Shown piece by piece: positions 49,870-49,992 of a DNA stretch of 49,992 nt. A program made the position numbers and the translations under genes. The stretch covers positions 1-49,992 of the forward strand of contig JAGVPT010000217.1 of NCBI GenBank assembly GCA_020052095.1. The letters run 5' to 3'. How positions within the stretch are numbered: the first letter of the stretch is position 1; every line of letters begins with the position of its first letter. The notes beneath the pieces were generated by a model. That model saw only the letters and a list, made by a program, of their open reading frames with translations. It had not been told where the DNA came from and searched no databases. Source of the stretch: Bacteroidota bacterium. Its GTDB lineage: Bacteria > Bacteroidota > Ignavibacteria > UBA10030 > UBA8401.

Positions 49870-49992
49870 ATGGAGATCATTCGCTCTGAATTATTTTCCC
49901 AATTCCCCCAGATAATTTTTGGAATGAGCACCCGAAAAGGAGGGATCAGCCCCGGCGCGCTTGGACTGAACCTGAGTTTCAATGTCGGCGAC
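49870..49992 (+). CDS. pgeF: YfiH/PgeF family protein (multicopper polyphenol oxidase-like), truncated by the window end
   Basis: The first 41 codons read MEIIRSELFSQFPQIIFGMSTR then KGGISPGALGLNLSFNVGD. The S-T-R-x-G-G-x-S-x-G...NLSF-x-V-G-D pattern is the conserved start of the YfiH/DUF152 family, now described as purine nucleoside phosphorylases or peptidoglycan-editing factors. It follows pyrC by 45 bp. The rest of the gene is outside the window. Confidence 0.8.
   Translation, partial: MEIIRSELFSQFPQIIFGMSTRKGGISPGALGLNLSFNVGD

Noticed and set aside
1-49992. CRISPR arrays, tRNA or rRNA genes, insertion-sequence transposases, SusD homologue
   Set aside because: I looked for regularly spaced repeats, cloverleaf ends, transposase motifs and SusD-like lipoproteins and saw none.

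Overview
The window looks like a chromosomal segment of a bacterium in the Fibrobacterota-Chlorobiota-Bacteroidota superphylum, most likely an Ignavibacteriota- or Kryptonia-like lineage. Supporting evidence: several large secreted proteins end in type IX secretion (T9SS) C-terminal sorting domains with the N-Y-P-N-P-F-N-P core; there are two TonB-dependent receptors with an N-terminal carboxypeptidase-regulatory-like domain; there are two PorV-like outer-membrane barrels and a GWxTD-domain protein. No SusD-like lipoprotein accompanies either receptor. The visible promoters are ordinary sigma-70 type (TTGACA/TTGAAA/TTGATT, 17-nt spacer, TATACT-like -10), not the Bacteroides type. No rRNA, tRNA, CRISPR array or transposase was found. 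The lineage is inference.

Region 1 (1-14.4 kb) is an AT-rich alpha-glucan locus: a decayed LacI-family regulator, a secreted GH13 amylase, a parvulin-type prolyl isomerase, a TonB-dependent receptor, a 1236-aa secreted protein with calcium-type Asp/Asn loops, a PorV-like barrel, and a protein with four tandem starch-binding-like domains (a SusE/SusF analogue). A convergent gene (SGNH hydrolase fused to TPRs) closes it at 14.4-16.3 kb.

Region 2 (16.3-42 kb) is a GC-richer, larger paralogous locus. It opens with a gene-poor stretch holding a frameshifted remnant of a GH13 amylase, then an intact LacI paralogue. Next comes a second copy of the receptor / about 1260-aa secreted protein / PorV-like triad, followed by a BNR-plus-carbohydrate-binding T9SS protein, a cytoplasmic GH13, a secreted multidomain GH13, a secreted AGE-family (alpha/alpha)6-barrel protein, a GH57 enzyme, and a maltose-type ABC importer (binding lipoprotein and two permeases, no ATPase). 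Together these suggest cell-surface capture and cleavage of starch-like glucan, outer-membrane uptake, periplasmic trimming, ABC import of maltodextrins and cytoplasmic hydrolysis, under LacI-type control.

Region 3 (42-50 kb) is housekeeping: YjbQ, a GWxTD protein with its own promoter and terminator, a second SurA/PpiC-like protein, a 960-bp gene-poor stretch rich in nested inverted repeats, then pyrR-pyrB-pyrC preceded by a recognisable promoter and PyrR-type attenuator, and the truncated start of a YfiH/PgeF family gene.

Most notable: the twice-occurring triad in which a large T9SS-like protein sits where SusD would be expected; the parallel decay of one lacI and one amylase; a pyr attenuator outside the Firmicutes; and the repeat-dense intergenic regions.
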